Source: Alcanivorax nanhaiticus (lineage in GTDB: Bacteria > Pseudomonadota > Gammaproteobacteria > Pseudomonadales > Alcanivoracaceae). From it: a stretch of DNA of 64,000 bases. Of this stretch, positions 25,487 to 34,279 are shown in pieces. The stretch is taken from contig NZ_ARXV01000002.1 of assembly GCF_000756665.1 (NCBI RefSeq), forward strand, positions 62,001 through 126,000. Reading direction: 5' to 3'. A program made the translations under genes and the position numbers. Positions within the stretch are counted from its first letter, which is position 1. Each line of letters opens with the position of its first letter. The notes under the pieces were generated by a model that worked only from the letters and a program-made list of their open reading frames with translations, was not told the origin of the DNA and searched no databases.

Positions 25487-26164
25487 TTATCGCCCGTAAT
25501 AATCCTGGTGCAATTTGGCAGGATCCGCACCCCGCCAGTAACGCCAACGCAGGCACCACATCAACCAGATCGTTTTCCAGGTGCCATTCTGCTGCCAGCG
25601 ACGACTACTGGTCACCACAGCAGGGCGCAGGCAGAACGGTCTGGCTCTGCGGCGTAAAAGCGCACTCAGGGCCACATCCTCCATGAGCGGCTGGTTGGGA
25701 AAACCGCCCAGCGCCTCAAAAACTCCACGGCGCACAAAAATGCCCTGGTCTCCGGTGGCAATCCCGGTCCAACGGGAACGCAAATTCATCAGCCAGGCAA
25801 TAACGGAAAACATGATTCCCTTGCCTGACAGGCTGACATCAAAACGTCCCCATTGAGCTGACGCCGGCAACCTTGCCAGCCTTTCCCGATGGAGCGGCAA
25901 CACCCGGGTATCGGCGTGAAGAAACCACAACCACTCGCTCTCGGCGGTCCTGGCACCGGCATTCATCTGCAACGCTCGCCCCGGCCCAGCACTCAATACC
26001 TGATCGGCGAAACGGGAGGCAATCTCTGCGCTGGCATCCACACTGTTGCCATCCACTACAATCAATTCATCGCTTTCCTGCAGGGCATGCCGGATAGCTG
26101 TGAGAACCTCAGCCAGATGGGGAGCCTCATTTCGTACCGGCACGATAACGCTGACCGTGGTCAC
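25487..26164 (-). CDS. Family 2 glycosyltransferase, rSAM/selenodomain-associated transferase 2 type (TIGR04283)
   Basis: A 225-residue GT2 enzyme. VSVIVPVRNEAPHL and ELIVVDGNSVDAS mark the nucleotide-sugar site, and FLHADTR is the metal-binding motif of this subgroup. GDQGIFVRRGVFEALGGFPNQPLMEDV follows. GTG 26164 is chosen because it overlaps the arsS stop in a GTGA arrangement and has GGAGG upstream; an ATG 18 bp further up is the alternative. It is tightly coupled to arsS and to the DUF2064 gene 2 bp downstream. The expected role is in modifying the product of the radical SAM enzyme. Confidence 0.87.
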   Translation of the reverse strand: MTTVSVIVPVRNEAPHLAEVLTAIRHALQESDELIVVDGNSVDASAEIASRFADQVLSAGPGRALQMNAGARTAESEWLWFLHADTRVLPLHRERLARLPASAQWGRFDVSLSGKGIMFSVIAWLMNLRSRWTGIATGDQGIFVRRGVFEALGGFPNQPLMEDVALSALLRRRARPFCLRPAVVTSSRRWQQNGTWKTIWLMWCLRWRYWRGADPAKLHQDYYGR

Positions 26165-27117
26165 CCCAGCGCGCCTCCGCAACTACTGCCCGCACCGGCG
26201 GTGCAACCAAAGCAGTGATCCGCCACATAAACGGCCTCCCCCTCAAGATCGGCCTCCAGCAGGGAAGAAAGATGGGGGTGGCTGGCATGATTCCCCTGCG
26301 GCATGTGCAGCATCTGATTGAAATCGCAGTCATACAGATAACCACGATAATCCACGCTGATGGTGCTACGACACATGACTGCAGGCAGTGTCTGCTGATT
26401 AAAATTAGCCCTCAGCAATTGCATGTAATCGTTGAACTGTTCGTGGGCCAGCAGCACCGCACCGAAACGACTGATGGGCATATTTGTAATAGTGAGAAGG
26501 CTATTGAAACGTAGCCCAAAGCGTTCGGCCAGTTCACGCTTGTAGTCAGCCTCCAGAGCTGCCTGGGGCGGCGGCAGGGAGGGGCCGGTGGGGTTATAGA
26601 CCAGATCCAGAGGCAGCGAATCGCCATAGCCCAGTTGGTTGAGCCTGCGGATGGCCTCCATGCTGCCTTGATAAACGCCTTTACCCCGTTGCTTGTTGAC
26701 GTTGTCTTCCAGGTAACAAGGCAGTGATGCGACGATGTGAACCTGCTGCTCTGCCAGAAAAGCAGCCATGTCTTCGTAGCCTTCTTCCAACAGGATGGTC
26801 AGGTTGCAGCGATCAATCACTTCCACTCCCAGCTTGCGTGCCTCGCTGACCAGATAGCGAAAATGGGGATTCATCTCCGGCGCGCCGCCGGTGAGATCCA
26901 ACACCTGAATGCCGCGTTGGCGAATCACCGCCAGCACCAGCTCCACCGTGTCACGATCCATCAGTTCGGTTCGTGTGGGACCGGCATTCACATGGCAATG
27001 CACACAACTGAGGTTACAAAGGTAACCCAGATTCACTTGGAGAATGGTCGTCGCATGGCGGCGCAGGGGAGGAAAATCTGTGGAGCTGCGCACCAGAAGG
27101 TCGTGGGTGTCCTGCAT
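26161..27117 (-). CDS. arsS: Arsenosugar biosynthesis-type radical SAM protein ArsS, cysteine form
   Basis: A 318-residue radical SAM enzyme. The cluster cysteines are C34, C38 and C41 in CNLSCVHC, and LTGGAPEMNP is the SAM-site motif. The C-terminal segment CFGCTAGAGSSCGG (Cys 302, 305, 313) is the family's selenodomain; in some relatives the last of these positions is selenocysteine, here it is an ordinary Cys codon. ArsS is known for building arsenosugars after arsenite methylation by ArsM. No arsM is in the window, so the arsenic link is by family. AGGTG precedes the ATG. It heads a three-gene operon with two transferases. Confidence 0.88.
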   Translation of the reverse strand: MQDTHDLLVRSSTDFPPLRRHATTILQVNLGYLCNLSCVHCHVNAGPTRTELMDRDTVELVLAVIRQRGIQVLDLTGGAPEMNPHFRYLVSEARKLGVEVIDRCNLTILLEEGYEDMAAFLAEQQVHIVASLPCYLEDNVNKQRGKGVYQGSMEAIRRLNQLGYGDSLPLDLVYNPTGPSLPPPQAALEADYKRELAERFGLRFNSLLTITNMPISRFGAVLLAHEQFNDYMQLLRANFNQQTLPAVMCRSTISVDYRGYLYDCDFNQMLHMPQGNHASHPHLSSLLEADLEGEAVYVADHCFGCTAGAGSSCGGALG

Positions 27118-27363
27118 AATTCACCTGATTCGTGTTTCCACAATGCTACCAATTGGATGCAAGGATGTCGCAAAGGTTACGTGAAGGAGGCAATCGAGTT
27201 TCGACAAGATGATGACCCTGGACGCGAGCCAATGCCTACTGGCAGCCCGGACGAGGCTACAGGCAATTCCCTAGACTATCTCCTACACTTGGCCGCACAA
27301 AAAATAGTCGTCTATTTGCCGAAAACTGGCGCCACCGCTGAAAGTCCTTACAATCAGCAGCCA

Positions 27364-27383
27364 TGCCCCGGTAGCTCAGCTGG
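27364..27383 (+). pseudogene. 5' fragment of a tRNA-Arg gene
   Basis: The first 19 bases of the downstream tRNA-Arg, plus the preceding T, recur here exactly, including the acceptor 5' strand and part of the D-arm. The upstream box (AAGTCCTTACAATC) is also duplicated, 177 bp before the intact copy. After base 27383 the sequence no longer matches a tRNA, so no anticodon exists. Confidence 0.75.
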
Positions 27384-27387
27384 GTGA

Positions 27388-27494
27388 GTTCGGGGTTTTC
27401 CAAAGCATGCTTTGGCCGAACGAACGCGAAGCGGATATCGCCGCTTCGCCGGTGCCCGTCAGGGCGAGCAAGCGCTGTAAAGAGTCGCTTGCTC
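27388..27494. repeat. Cluster of three hairpins between the tRNA copies
   Basis: Three strong palindromes follow the tRNA fragment: a 16-bp perfect palindrome at 27400-27415 inside a GTTCGG/CCGAAC stem; 9-bp arms at 27426-27434 and 27441-27449 (GCGAAGCGG); and 9-bp arms at 27466-27474 and 27486-27494 (GAGCAAGCG). They look like an inserted structured repeat that displaced the rest of a tRNA gene. Confidence 0.6.
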
Positions 27495-27541
27495 CCCGGA
27501 AGTGGCACCTGAGCGTGAAGTCCTTACAATCTGTTTCTCAT

Positions 27542-27618
27542 GCCCCGGTAGCTCAGCTGGATAGAGCAAGCGCCTCCTAAGCGCTAGGTCGGATGTTCGA
27601 ATCATCTCCGGGGCGCCA
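27542..27618 (+). tRNA. tRNA-Arg (anticodon CCT)
   Basis: A complete cloverleaf: acceptor GCCCCGG with CCGGGGC, D-arm CTCAGCTGGATAGAG, anticodon stem-loop AGCGC-CTCCTAA-GCGCT giving anticodon CCT, T-arm with GTTCGAATC, and an encoded CCA at 27616-27618. It reads AGG codons. A TACAAT box lies 22 bp upstream. The LysR gene ends immediately after it on the other strand. Confidence 0.95.
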
Positions 27619-28503
27619 TTATCCTTGTTGTGCAATCTCCACATTCATCAGCGCCAGCAACGCCCGCGTTGCCGGTGAGGGCGTTTTTGGCCAGACCACT
27701 CGCACAGAACGGCGCGGCGCGTTCTTGACCCGCCGTGTGCACACCCCTTCAAGTTGTTGCGAAAGGCTCGCGGGGATCAGCCCTACCGCCAACCCTTGCC
27801 GGGCAATGGCAACCAAATGTTCTATCGTGCTGACCTCAAACTGCACCGCATACTCGAGACCATGCTCCGCAAACACCTCTGCTGACTGCCGGTAGGCGCT
27901 GCTGCCCACCGGGAAATCCACCAGCGGTGTGGAAGCCAGCTGCTGAAGCGTCACATCCTGTTGGTGGCTCAGAGGGTGCCCTGTGGACATTAATGCCACC
28001 AGTTCCTCGTTGCACAATTGCTGGCTACTGAACCCTGCATCCATGGTTTCCCCAGGCCAAACGCCAATGAAAGCCACGTCCAGGCGACGTTCCCGCATGC
28101 GCTGAAGCAACTTTTCACTCCCCTCCATCACCAGTTCGACATGCACATGGGGGAAATCACGGTGAAAGCTCGCTAACAACTGGATCGGATCCGGGCTGGT
28201 CAGTGTAGAAATCGTTCCCAGTGACAAACGTCCTCTGACTTCACCTGCGGTAGCGACCGCCTCATCCGCCACCCTCTGGACCGCATCCAACGCGCGCCTG
28301 CCGTTTTCGACAAAGGCATGACCAGCCTCGGTCAGGCGGACCGAACGGGAGTTGCGCTCGAAAAGCGACACTCCCAACTCCGCTTCAAGCTGAGCTACCT
28401 GATGACTCAGCGCGGACTGGACGATATGGCATTGTCGGGCGGCGGCAGTAAAACTGCCCTGCTCGGCCACCGCCAACACATATTCAATCTGCTTGAGTTT
28501 CAC
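27619..28503 (-). CDS. LysR-family transcriptional regulator
   Basis: A 294-residue LysR regulator. The N-terminal winged helix is standard (MKLKQIEYVLAVAEQGSFTAAARQCHIVQSALSHQVAQLEAELGV region, residues 1-60), followed by the periplasmic-binding-like effector domain. It is divergent from an MFS transporter gene with 97 bp between, the usual arrangement for a LysR protein controlling an exporter. The stop directly abuts the 3' end of tRNA-Arg on the opposite strand. The inducer is unknown. Confidence 0.9.
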   Translation of the reverse strand: MKLKQIEYVLAVAEQGSFTAAARQCHIVQSALSHQVAQLEAELGVSLFERNSRSVRLTEAGHAFVENGRRALDAVQRVADEAVATAGEVRGRLSLGTISTLTSPDPIQLLASFHRDFPHVHVELVMEGSEKLLQRMRERRLDVAFIGVWPGETMDAGFSSQQLCNEELVALMSTGHPLSHQQDVTLQQLASTPLVDFPVGSSAYRQSAEVFAEHGLEYAVQFEVSTIEHLVAIARQGLAVGLIPASLSQQLEGVCTRRVKNAPRRSVRVVWPKTPSPATRALLALMNVEIAQQG

Positions 28504-28600
28504 CGCATCAATCTCATATTTCGATTACTGAAATGACAATAATACATTAGAGAGATAGCAAAAATTCAAGGACACTGCTCCCCCCTGTTCCGGAGGCTTC

Positions 28601-29806
28601 ATGACACGATCCCAACCCTCATCAGCCGACACGCTCAGCAACCTGCTGGTCATGTTGATGGCAACCACCACTGGCTTGGTGGTTGCCAGCAACTATTACG
28701 CTCAGCCTCTGCTGCATACCATTGCCGATGAGCTGAACCTGACCTACGCCAAGGCGGGGATCATCGTTACCGTGGCGCAGGCAAGCTACGCGTTAGGGCT
28801 GGTGTTGCTGGTGCCCCTCGGCGACCTGCTGGAACGGCGGCGGCTGATCATTACCATGATGTTTTTTGCCACTGCGGGGCTCCTTGTCAGTGCCAACGCA
28901 CAGAATTTCATCATGCTGTTGTCAGGTACAGCCATCGCCGGGGCCTTTTCGGTGGTGGCCCAGGTGCTGGTCCCCTTTGCCGCCACTCTTTCTTCACCGC
29001 AGCACCGTGGCAAAGTCGTAGGCACCATCATGAGCGGTCTGCTAATGGGGATTTTGCTGGCAAGAACGGCCGCTGGAGGGCTTTCCAGCCTGGGGGACTG
29101 GCATACAGTTTACTGGGTGGCCGCTGCGCTGATGCTGCTCAATACCCTGGCGCTCTGGTATCTGCTCCCCCGTCATGCGCCCACCAATTCCCGTATGCAC
29201 TATGGCAAGCTGATCGTTTCGGTTTTCACTCTGTTTGTCCGTTATCCGGTCCATTTTCAACGCTCCATGCTGGGCTGCCTGATTTTTGCCATGTTCAGCG
29301 TACTGTGGACTTCACTGGCCTTCCTGTTGTCCAGTGAGCCGTGGTCGCTCCCGGACGCCACCATTGGTTTGTTTGGTCTTGCCGGCGCAGCCGGTGCGTT
29401 ATCCGCACGCCGTGCCGGGGTACTGGCAGACCGAGGGCATAGCCGGTCACTCACACTGATCGGGGTGCTGGCACTGCTGTTATCCTGGGGCTTGATCGGG
29501 CTGGGGGCACATTCGCTGATAGCTCTGCTGGCGGGCATAGTATTGCTGGATCTGGCCCTGCAAGCCGTGCATATCACCAATATGAATCTGGTCCTGGGGC
29601 TGGATGAAAACGCACGCAATCGGCTCAACTCAGGCTATATGTTTCTCTACTTTGTCGGCGGTGCGGCGGGTTCAATGGCATCGGCGGCGGTGTACCAGCA
29701 AGGCGGCTGGATCGGGGTGACTCTGCTCGGTGCAAGCCTGGGGTTCATCACACTACTTTATGCACTGGGCATGCGTGCGGTACCAGGGCAAGCCCAAGAG
29801 GCATGA
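28601..29806 (+). CDS. MFS transporter, probable drug/metabolite exporter
   Basis: A 401-residue major facilitator with about twelve membrane segments. The signature loop between helices 2 and 3 is present as LGDLLERRRLI, and ASNYYAQPLLHTIADELNL near residue 30 is typical of the YnfM/NepI-like group. GGAGG precedes the ATG. It is divergent from the LysR gene, which probably regulates it. The substrate cannot be deduced. Confidence 0.88.
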   Translation: MTRSQPSSADTLSNLLVMLMATTTGLVVASNYYAQPLLHTIADELNLTYAKAGIIVTVAQASYALGLVLLVPLGDLLERRRLIITMMFFATAGLLVSANAQNFIMLLSGTAIAGAFSVVAQVLVPFAATLSSPQHRGKVVGTIMSGLLMGILLARTAAGGLSSLGDWHTVYWVAAALMLLNTLALWYLLPRHAPTNSRMHYGKLIVSVFTLFVRYPVHFQRSMLGCLIFAMFSVLWTSLAFLLSSEPWSLPDATIGLFGLAGAAGALSARRAGVLADRGHSRSLTLIGVLALLLSWGLIGLGAHSLIALLAGIVLLDLALQAVHITNMNLVLGLDENARNRLNSGYMFLYFVGGAAGSMASAAVYQQGGWIGVTLLGASLGFITLLYALGMRAVPGQAQEA

Positions 29807-29887
29807 CAGGGTTTTACATACGCAGGATTTACCTGGCCCGACCTCTGATCTAGATTGACAGTTCAAGACAGGAGAAGGGAGTCACCT

Positions 29888-30064
29888 ATGAAGCTGCTGG
29901 CATTGTTACAACTGGCACTGGTCATCTACGCCATTGTCATGATCATCCAATCATCCGCAGAAACCGGTGCCAAAGTGCTCTGGACCCTGCTGGTGCTCAT
30001 CGTGCCGCTGATCGGGCTGATTATCTGGGCGCTTATGGGGCCGGGTTCTCCGCTGAAACGTTAG
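29888..30064 (+). CDS. Small PLDc_N-type membrane protein
   Basis: A 58-residue protein with two membrane helices (LLALLQLALVIYAIVMIIQ and VLWTLLVLIVPLIGLIIWALMG), matching the phospholipase D-nuclease N-terminal domain (PLDc_N) that also occurs alone. ATG 29888 has GGAGAAGGGAG upstream and is preferred to an earlier in-frame start. Its last 32 bases overlap the 3' end of the START-domain gene on the opposite strand. Cardiolipin synthase, which carries a related N-terminal domain, lies nearby at 30928. Confidence 0.8.
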   Translation: MKLLALLQLALVIYAIVMIIQSSAETGAKVLWTLLVLIVPLIGLIIWALMGPGSPLKR

Positions 30065-30755
30065 CCAGCGAGGCATCAGTCTCCTTCAGCCAGCTTTCCG
30101 GTACCTTGTAGTAACCGGTATCCACACCCTGAAAACGTGGCTGATTGATCACCCTGCGCAGGCGTTTCAATGAAAAGTAAGGAATGTCGCGCAGGATGAT
30201 ATTGGCAATCCAGGCCGGCACCGCGCCCCCGGGGTCCAGCACCACCTCGATGGTCACTTCCACTTCCCCCGGCGCCACCGGCGAGAAGCGATAGTAGCCT
30301 TCCATCTGCGGCATGCGCACATAGCCTTTTTGTTCCGGCATACCCGGGTTCAGATTCATGGGCATGACCAAATCGTAGCTATCCGGCTCCTGATAGAACG
30401 TCACCCGTAAAGGGGCATCACGATCGCTTACTGGCCAAGGTAGCTGCGTGGTGACATAAACATCGCGTTTGTCGTGGGCATAACGCTTCACATCACGGAT
30501 TTCTGACACCATGTGCATGAAATCCGCCACAGCATCATAATCATCCATGAGAACACCGATGGCCTTGAAATCATCCATCTGCATCCGCGCCACGCCCCGG
30601 AAAGTCTTCAACCGAGTATCTTGCTCATCCTGCCGGTAGACCTTTACCCCATCGCGGTCAGTCACCAGAATCCACTCTGGCTCAGCCCCGGCTTCACCGG
30701 CCCGACCAAGCACAGCTGTGGCGAGCATCATTATCAGTATTATGATTTTTTTCAT
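30033..30755 (-). CDS. Secreted START-domain protein
   Basis: A 240-residue protein with a signal peptide (IIILIMMLATAVLGRAGEAGA). The START lipid-binding fold spans about residues 25-220: EWILVTDRDGVKVYRQ, the DAVADFMHMVSEIRDVKRY segment, the TTQLPWPVSDRD motif, and VEVTIEVVLDPGGAVPAWIAN. Such periplasmic START proteins probably carry a hydrophobic ligand; none is identified. It converges with the PLDc_N gene, overlapping by 32 bp, and lies downstream of, and on the same strand as, cardiolipin synthase. Confidence 0.85.
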   Translation of the reverse strand: MKKIIILIMMLATAVLGRAGEAGAEPEWILVTDRDGVKVYRQDEQDTRLKTFRGVARMQMDDFKAIGVLMDDYDAVADFMHMVSEIRDVKRYAHDKRDVYVTTQLPWPVSDRDAPLRVTFYQEPDSYDLVMPMNLNPGMPEQKGYVRMPQMEGYYRFSPVAPGEVEVTIEVVLDPGGAVPAWIANIILRDIPYFSLKRLRRVINQPRFQGVDTGYYKVPESWLKETDASLANVSAENPAP

Positions 30756-30927
30756 GTCTCAGCCTGGCACTCCTCGTCATTCCCCCGAGCGGGAAGAGCG
30801 CGTGGATGCACTCTAGCGGCACTCCCGTTCCGGTGAAATATTACAGCTTCTGTTGCGTGACATGGGACACAATAATCATGGCAAAGTGCCATTCATCCTG
30901 CCAGGCGGCCCCTAATCCGCGATCAAG

Positions 30928-32379
30928 TCAGAGATAGGGCTCCATCAGGTGCGCGAGAGCATTACGGATGCGCCGCCAAGGGGCAATCTGGCGAAATCCG
31001 TCTGTATCCAGCTGCAAGGCGGTCTCTATTCGGCTATCGACGAAGCGGTCTACCCGCTCTGTGAGCGCATCGCTGTAGCACTCCAGATCAAATTCAAAAT
31101 TCAGTCTGAGACTGCGGGCGTCCCAGTTCCCCGAGCCCAGCATCACCCAGTGACCATCGACCGTCATGACCTTGCTGTGGTCGAAGGGAGCCGCGGTGAG
31201 ATACAGCCGGGCGCCTTCGTTCACCAGCCAGCTCAAGGCGTGCAAACTGGCCCAATGCACCATACGCAGGTTGTTCTTGCGAGGAATAACAATCTGCACC
31301 TCCACCCCCTTGAGGATGGCAAGCTGTAACGTCGCCAGCAGAGTCAGATCTGGAACAAAATACGGTGTAACAATACGGATGCGCTTCTCCGCACTGCCGA
31401 TGGCAGCCAGCAAGGTAAGGCGTCGCTTGTCGAAATCCGCATCCGGCCCCGCACTGATTCCACGAGCCTGCACATCACCCAGCTGAGCCTTGCCACTGTA
31501 GCTGGTCTCCAGCACCTCCCGGCAGGTAAACACCCAGTCCGCAGCAAAGCTTCGCAGCAACTGTCCCACAACCGGGCCTTCAACCCGGGCGTGCAGATCC
31601 GTGATGGCCGGCGGAGACTGAATATAACCGGCACGAATATTCATCCCGCCGGTAAACGCCAGGCGACGATCCACCACCATGAATTTGCGATGATTGCGCA
31701 GGTTGATATAGGGCATGCGCCAAGGGGCGAGAGAGTAAAGGAAACGCTGCACCGGCACTTTGCGACGACGTAGCCGCCAGACCACAGAAGGGAGCGAATA
31801 CAAGGCTCCCACCCCATCAATCAGCACCCGTACTTTGACGCCGCGCTGCACCGCTCTTTCCAGAGCCTCGCAGATCGGCTTGCCGGCTGCATCATTGCCA
31901 AAGATGTAAGTGGCGAGGTAGATACTTTCTGTGGCGTTGTCGATAGCTGCCAGCATGGCTCGCCATGCCTGGGGAGCATCCAGCGGCTCTACCCGATTAC
32001 CATCGACCAACGGCAAATGGGTCAGGCGACCCACCAGGCGACTTAGCTCCTGAAGGTGCCCGCAGGCAGGAAGTGGTTCCGCGGCCACCCGCCAGCCATC
32101 TTCGCTGTCGATCAATCCGCCCGTCAGCTGCCGGGCACGGCGGCGAATCCGGTTAACACCCAGCATGAAATAGAGAATGGCACCCAATACCGGCACCAGC
32201 CACACCAGCCCGGTCCAGGCCGCAGCGGCGCGCGCATCGCGCTTGTTTTGAGCCACATGGATGGTGACAGTGATCGCCAGGCTGATACTGATCGCGGCGG
32301 CAATATACGGCCAGAACGGCTCTAGCCGATCCAGTCCCGCATTCCACAGCTGTTGCCAGTCCCTGATCCTCGCGCCCAT
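30928..32379 (-). CDS. cls: Cardiolipin synthase (phospholipase D family)
   Basis: A 483-residue enzyme joining phosphatidylglycerol molecules into cardiolipin at the inner membrane. Two N-terminal membrane segments (WPYIAAAISISLAITVTIHV and TGLVWLVPVLGAILYFMLG) form the PLDc_N region. Two catalytic HKD motifs are intact: HRKFMVVD and HSKVMTVD, each followed by the usual GGxN or GSGNWDARS. GGAG precedes the ATG at 32379. Which Cls subclass it belongs to is unclear, but the length and N-terminal helices favour ClsA. Confidence 0.92.
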   Translation of the reverse strand: MGARIRDWQQLWNAGLDRLEPFWPYIAAAISISLAITVTIHVAQNKRDARAAAAWTGLVWLVPVLGAILYFMLGVNRIRRRARQLTGGLIDSEDGWRVAAEPLPACGHLQELSRLVGRLTHLPLVDGNRVEPLDAPQAWRAMLAAIDNATESIYLATYIFGNDAAGKPICEALERAVQRGVKVRVLIDGVGALYSLPSVVWRLRRRKVPVQRFLYSLAPWRMPYINLRNHRKFMVVDRRLAFTGGMNIRAGYIQSPPAITDLHARVEGPVVGQLLRSFAADWVFTCREVLETSYSGKAQLGDVQARGISAGPDADFDKRRLTLLAAIGSAEKRIRIVTPYFVPDLTLLATLQLAILKGVEVQIVIPRKNNLRMVHWASLHALSWLVNEGARLYLTAAPFDHSKVMTVDGHWVMLGSGNWDARSLRLNFEFDLECYSDALTERVDRFVDSRIETALQLDTDGFRQIAPWRRIRNALAHLMEPYL

Positions 32380-32497
32380 CGCACTCCGGTCCCTGATTCA
32401 CGCTCTCGCCCACCTTCTGGCGGGCAGGCATTGCCGCCAACATAGCACAGTTCCTTGCAGCGACGGGAAACAGAACATTATGAATTCTCTAGCTTTT

Positions 32498-32526
32498 TTG
32501 CGGACAAGGCCAAATTTCAGTAGAAT
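32498..32526 (+). promoter_or_regulatory. Sigma-70 promoter for the KamA-like gene, with long leader
   Basis: TTGCGG and TAGAAT with a 17-bp spacer, a good match to consensus. The predicted transcript would have a leader of about 225 bases before ATG 32761, containing a hairpin around 32645-32660 (CAGCGG with CCGCTG). The leader is in frame with the gene from ATG 32611. Confidence 0.6.
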
Positions 32527-32760
32527 GCGCCCTCTTTTGGGTCACCTTCAGGCTGCGCCTCTTGCGGCACAGCTGGATACAGCGGTTACCCGAATCCTTC
32601 GCGTCACCCGATGGCGCGCGCAATTGAGCCCAACGCTCATTTTTCAGCGGCTGCCGCCGCTGACCATCTGTATCACCTAATCAATCTTGCTGGTTTAGGC
32701 AGCCAGTGTACCGGTGTCCGCGTTGCATCCGCGCTCCGGCACATGATGAGGAGCATAACC

Positions 32761-34116
32761 ATGCCCGAGACCAATAGGGTTATCCCGCTGCATCGAAGCG
32801 AGCAGCCACAGTTCGATGAGCCGCGCCGTTTCAAGGTTTATACCGCGCGCCAGCTCGACAAGATCGAGCAACTCTCCCGCCTGGATGAGGAGACCCGTTT
32901 CGCCATGGAAGTGGTCGCCAATGTCCTGCCGTTCCGGGTGAACGAATACGTCATCAACGAACTGATCGACTGGGACAAGGTCCCCAATGATCCCATCTAT
33001 CAGCTGACCTTCCCGCAGAAGGACATGCTGGCACCGGAACACTTCGACAAAGTCGCTACCGCCATGCGGGGCGGAGACAAGGCCGAGATCAAGGCGGTCA
33101 TTGCCGAGGTCCGTGAAGCCCTGAACCCGCATCCGGCAGGCCAGATGGAACACAACATGCCGGAAGTGGACGGCGAAAAGGTGGATGGCATCCAGCACAA
33201 GTACAACGAAACCGTGCTGTTTTTCCCCAGCCAGGGCCAGGTGTGCCACAGTTACTGCACCTTTTGCTTCCGCTGGGCCCAGTTCATTGGCGACAACGAT
33301 CTGAAAATTGCCGCCAAGGAAGCCGGCCAGCTGAAAAAGTACATCCAGGCGCATCCGGAAATTACCGATGTACTGATTACCGGCGGCGATCCGCTGGTAA
33401 TGAAGACCAAGAACCTGCGTGCCCATATCGAACCACTGCTGGAACTGGAGCAGATTCGCACCATCCGTATCGGTTCCAAAGCGCTCACGTTCTGGCCCTA
33501 CCGCGTTGTGTCCGATGACGATGCGGAAGATCTGCTGGATCTGTTCCGCGAAGTCCAGGCCAGCGGCAAACACCTGGCTCTGATGGCGCATTACAACCAC
33601 TGGCAGGAGCTGGAAACCGACATCGCCAAGGAAGCCATTCGACGGGTACGCGCCACCGGTGCAGTCATTCGTGCCCAAGGACCTTTGCTTGCACATATCA
33701 ATGACAATGCCGACGACTGGGCCCGTCTGTGGCAGACGCAAGTGGAATTGGGGATCGTGCCCTACTACATGTTCGTGGAGCGCGATACCGGTGCCCGCCA
33801 TTATTTCGAAGTGCCGCTGTCCAAAGCCTGGGAAATCTACCGCGACGCAATGAAACAGGTTTCCGGTATTGCACGCACTGCACGCGGCCCCAGCATGTCC
33901 AGCCATCCGGGCAAGGTGGAAATCCAGGGCGTGACCGAGATCAACGGCGAAAAAGTCTTCGCTCTGCGCTTTATCCAGGGCCGCAACCACGACTGGGTAC
34001 AACGGCCGTTCTTTGCCAAATACAATGAGGAAGCCACCTGGCTCAATCATCTCGAGCCCGCCTTTGGTGAAGACAAATTCTTCTTCGAAGACGAGCTGGC
34101 CGAAATGGAAAATTAA
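32761..34116 (+). CDS. KamA-family radical SAM protein (lysine 2,3-aminomutase-like)
   Basis: A 451-residue radical SAM enzyme with PLP-type relatives. The cluster cysteines are C162, C166 and C169 in CHSYCTFCF, with VLITGGDPLVMK as the SAM motif. The C-terminal SSHPGKVEIQG occupies the place where lysine 2,3-aminomutases bind PLP through GGGGK, so the lysine may be kept but the glycine run is not. GAGGAG precedes ATG 32761; the frame is open 150 bp further upstream. It stands alone between a promoter and a strong bidirectional terminator. Exact substrate unknown; beta-lysine formation should not be assumed. Confidence 0.85.
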   Translation: MPETNRVIPLHRSEQPQFDEPRRFKVYTARQLDKIEQLSRLDEETRFAMEVVANVLPFRVNEYVINELIDWDKVPNDPIYQLTFPQKDMLAPEHFDKVATAMRGGDKAEIKAVIAEVREALNPHPAGQMEHNMPEVDGEKVDGIQHKYNETVLFFPSQGQVCHSYCTFCFRWAQFIGDNDLKIAAKEAGQLKKYIQAHPEITDVLITGGDPLVMKTKNLRAHIEPLLELEQIRTIRIGSKALTFWPYRVVSDDDAEDLLDLFREVQASGKHLALMAHYNHWQELETDIAKEAIRRVRATGAVIRAQGPLLAHINDNADDWARLWQTQVELGIVPYYMFVERDTGARHYFEVPLSKAWEIYRDAMKQVSGIARTARGPSMSSHPGKVEIQGVTEINGEKVFALRFIQGRNHDWVQRPFFAKYNEEATWLNHLEPAFGEDKFFFEDELAEMEN

Positions 34117-34124
34117 TTGGCTGG

Positions 34125-34163
34125 CCAACAAAAACGCCCCGCGATGCGGGGCGTTTTTGTTGG
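34125..34163. terminator. Strong bidirectional terminator
   Basis: An 18-bp perfect stem (CCAACAAAAACGCCCCGC and its complement) with a 3-base GAT loop, A-rich on one side and T-rich on the other, 8 bp after the KamA-like stop. Confidence 0.93.
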
Positions 34164-34279
34164 TCGATCACTTACATTTTTACACTGCCCATGATGGAAC
34201 TTTCACTTGGGTTGGGCTATTAATGAAATAGAGTGAGTTTTTCCCCGGCAAAAATGTCCCAAACCCCAAGGAGAAAACC

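Noticed and set aside
27364-27618. Integrase attachment site or prophage edge at the duplicated tRNA
   Set aside because: The repeat is the tRNA 5' end with its promoter, only 177 bp apart, and there is no integrase or phage gene.
32695-34131. 478-residue minus-strand frame over the KamA-like gene
   Set aside because: Shadow of a radical SAM gene with intact motifs and its own promoter and terminator.
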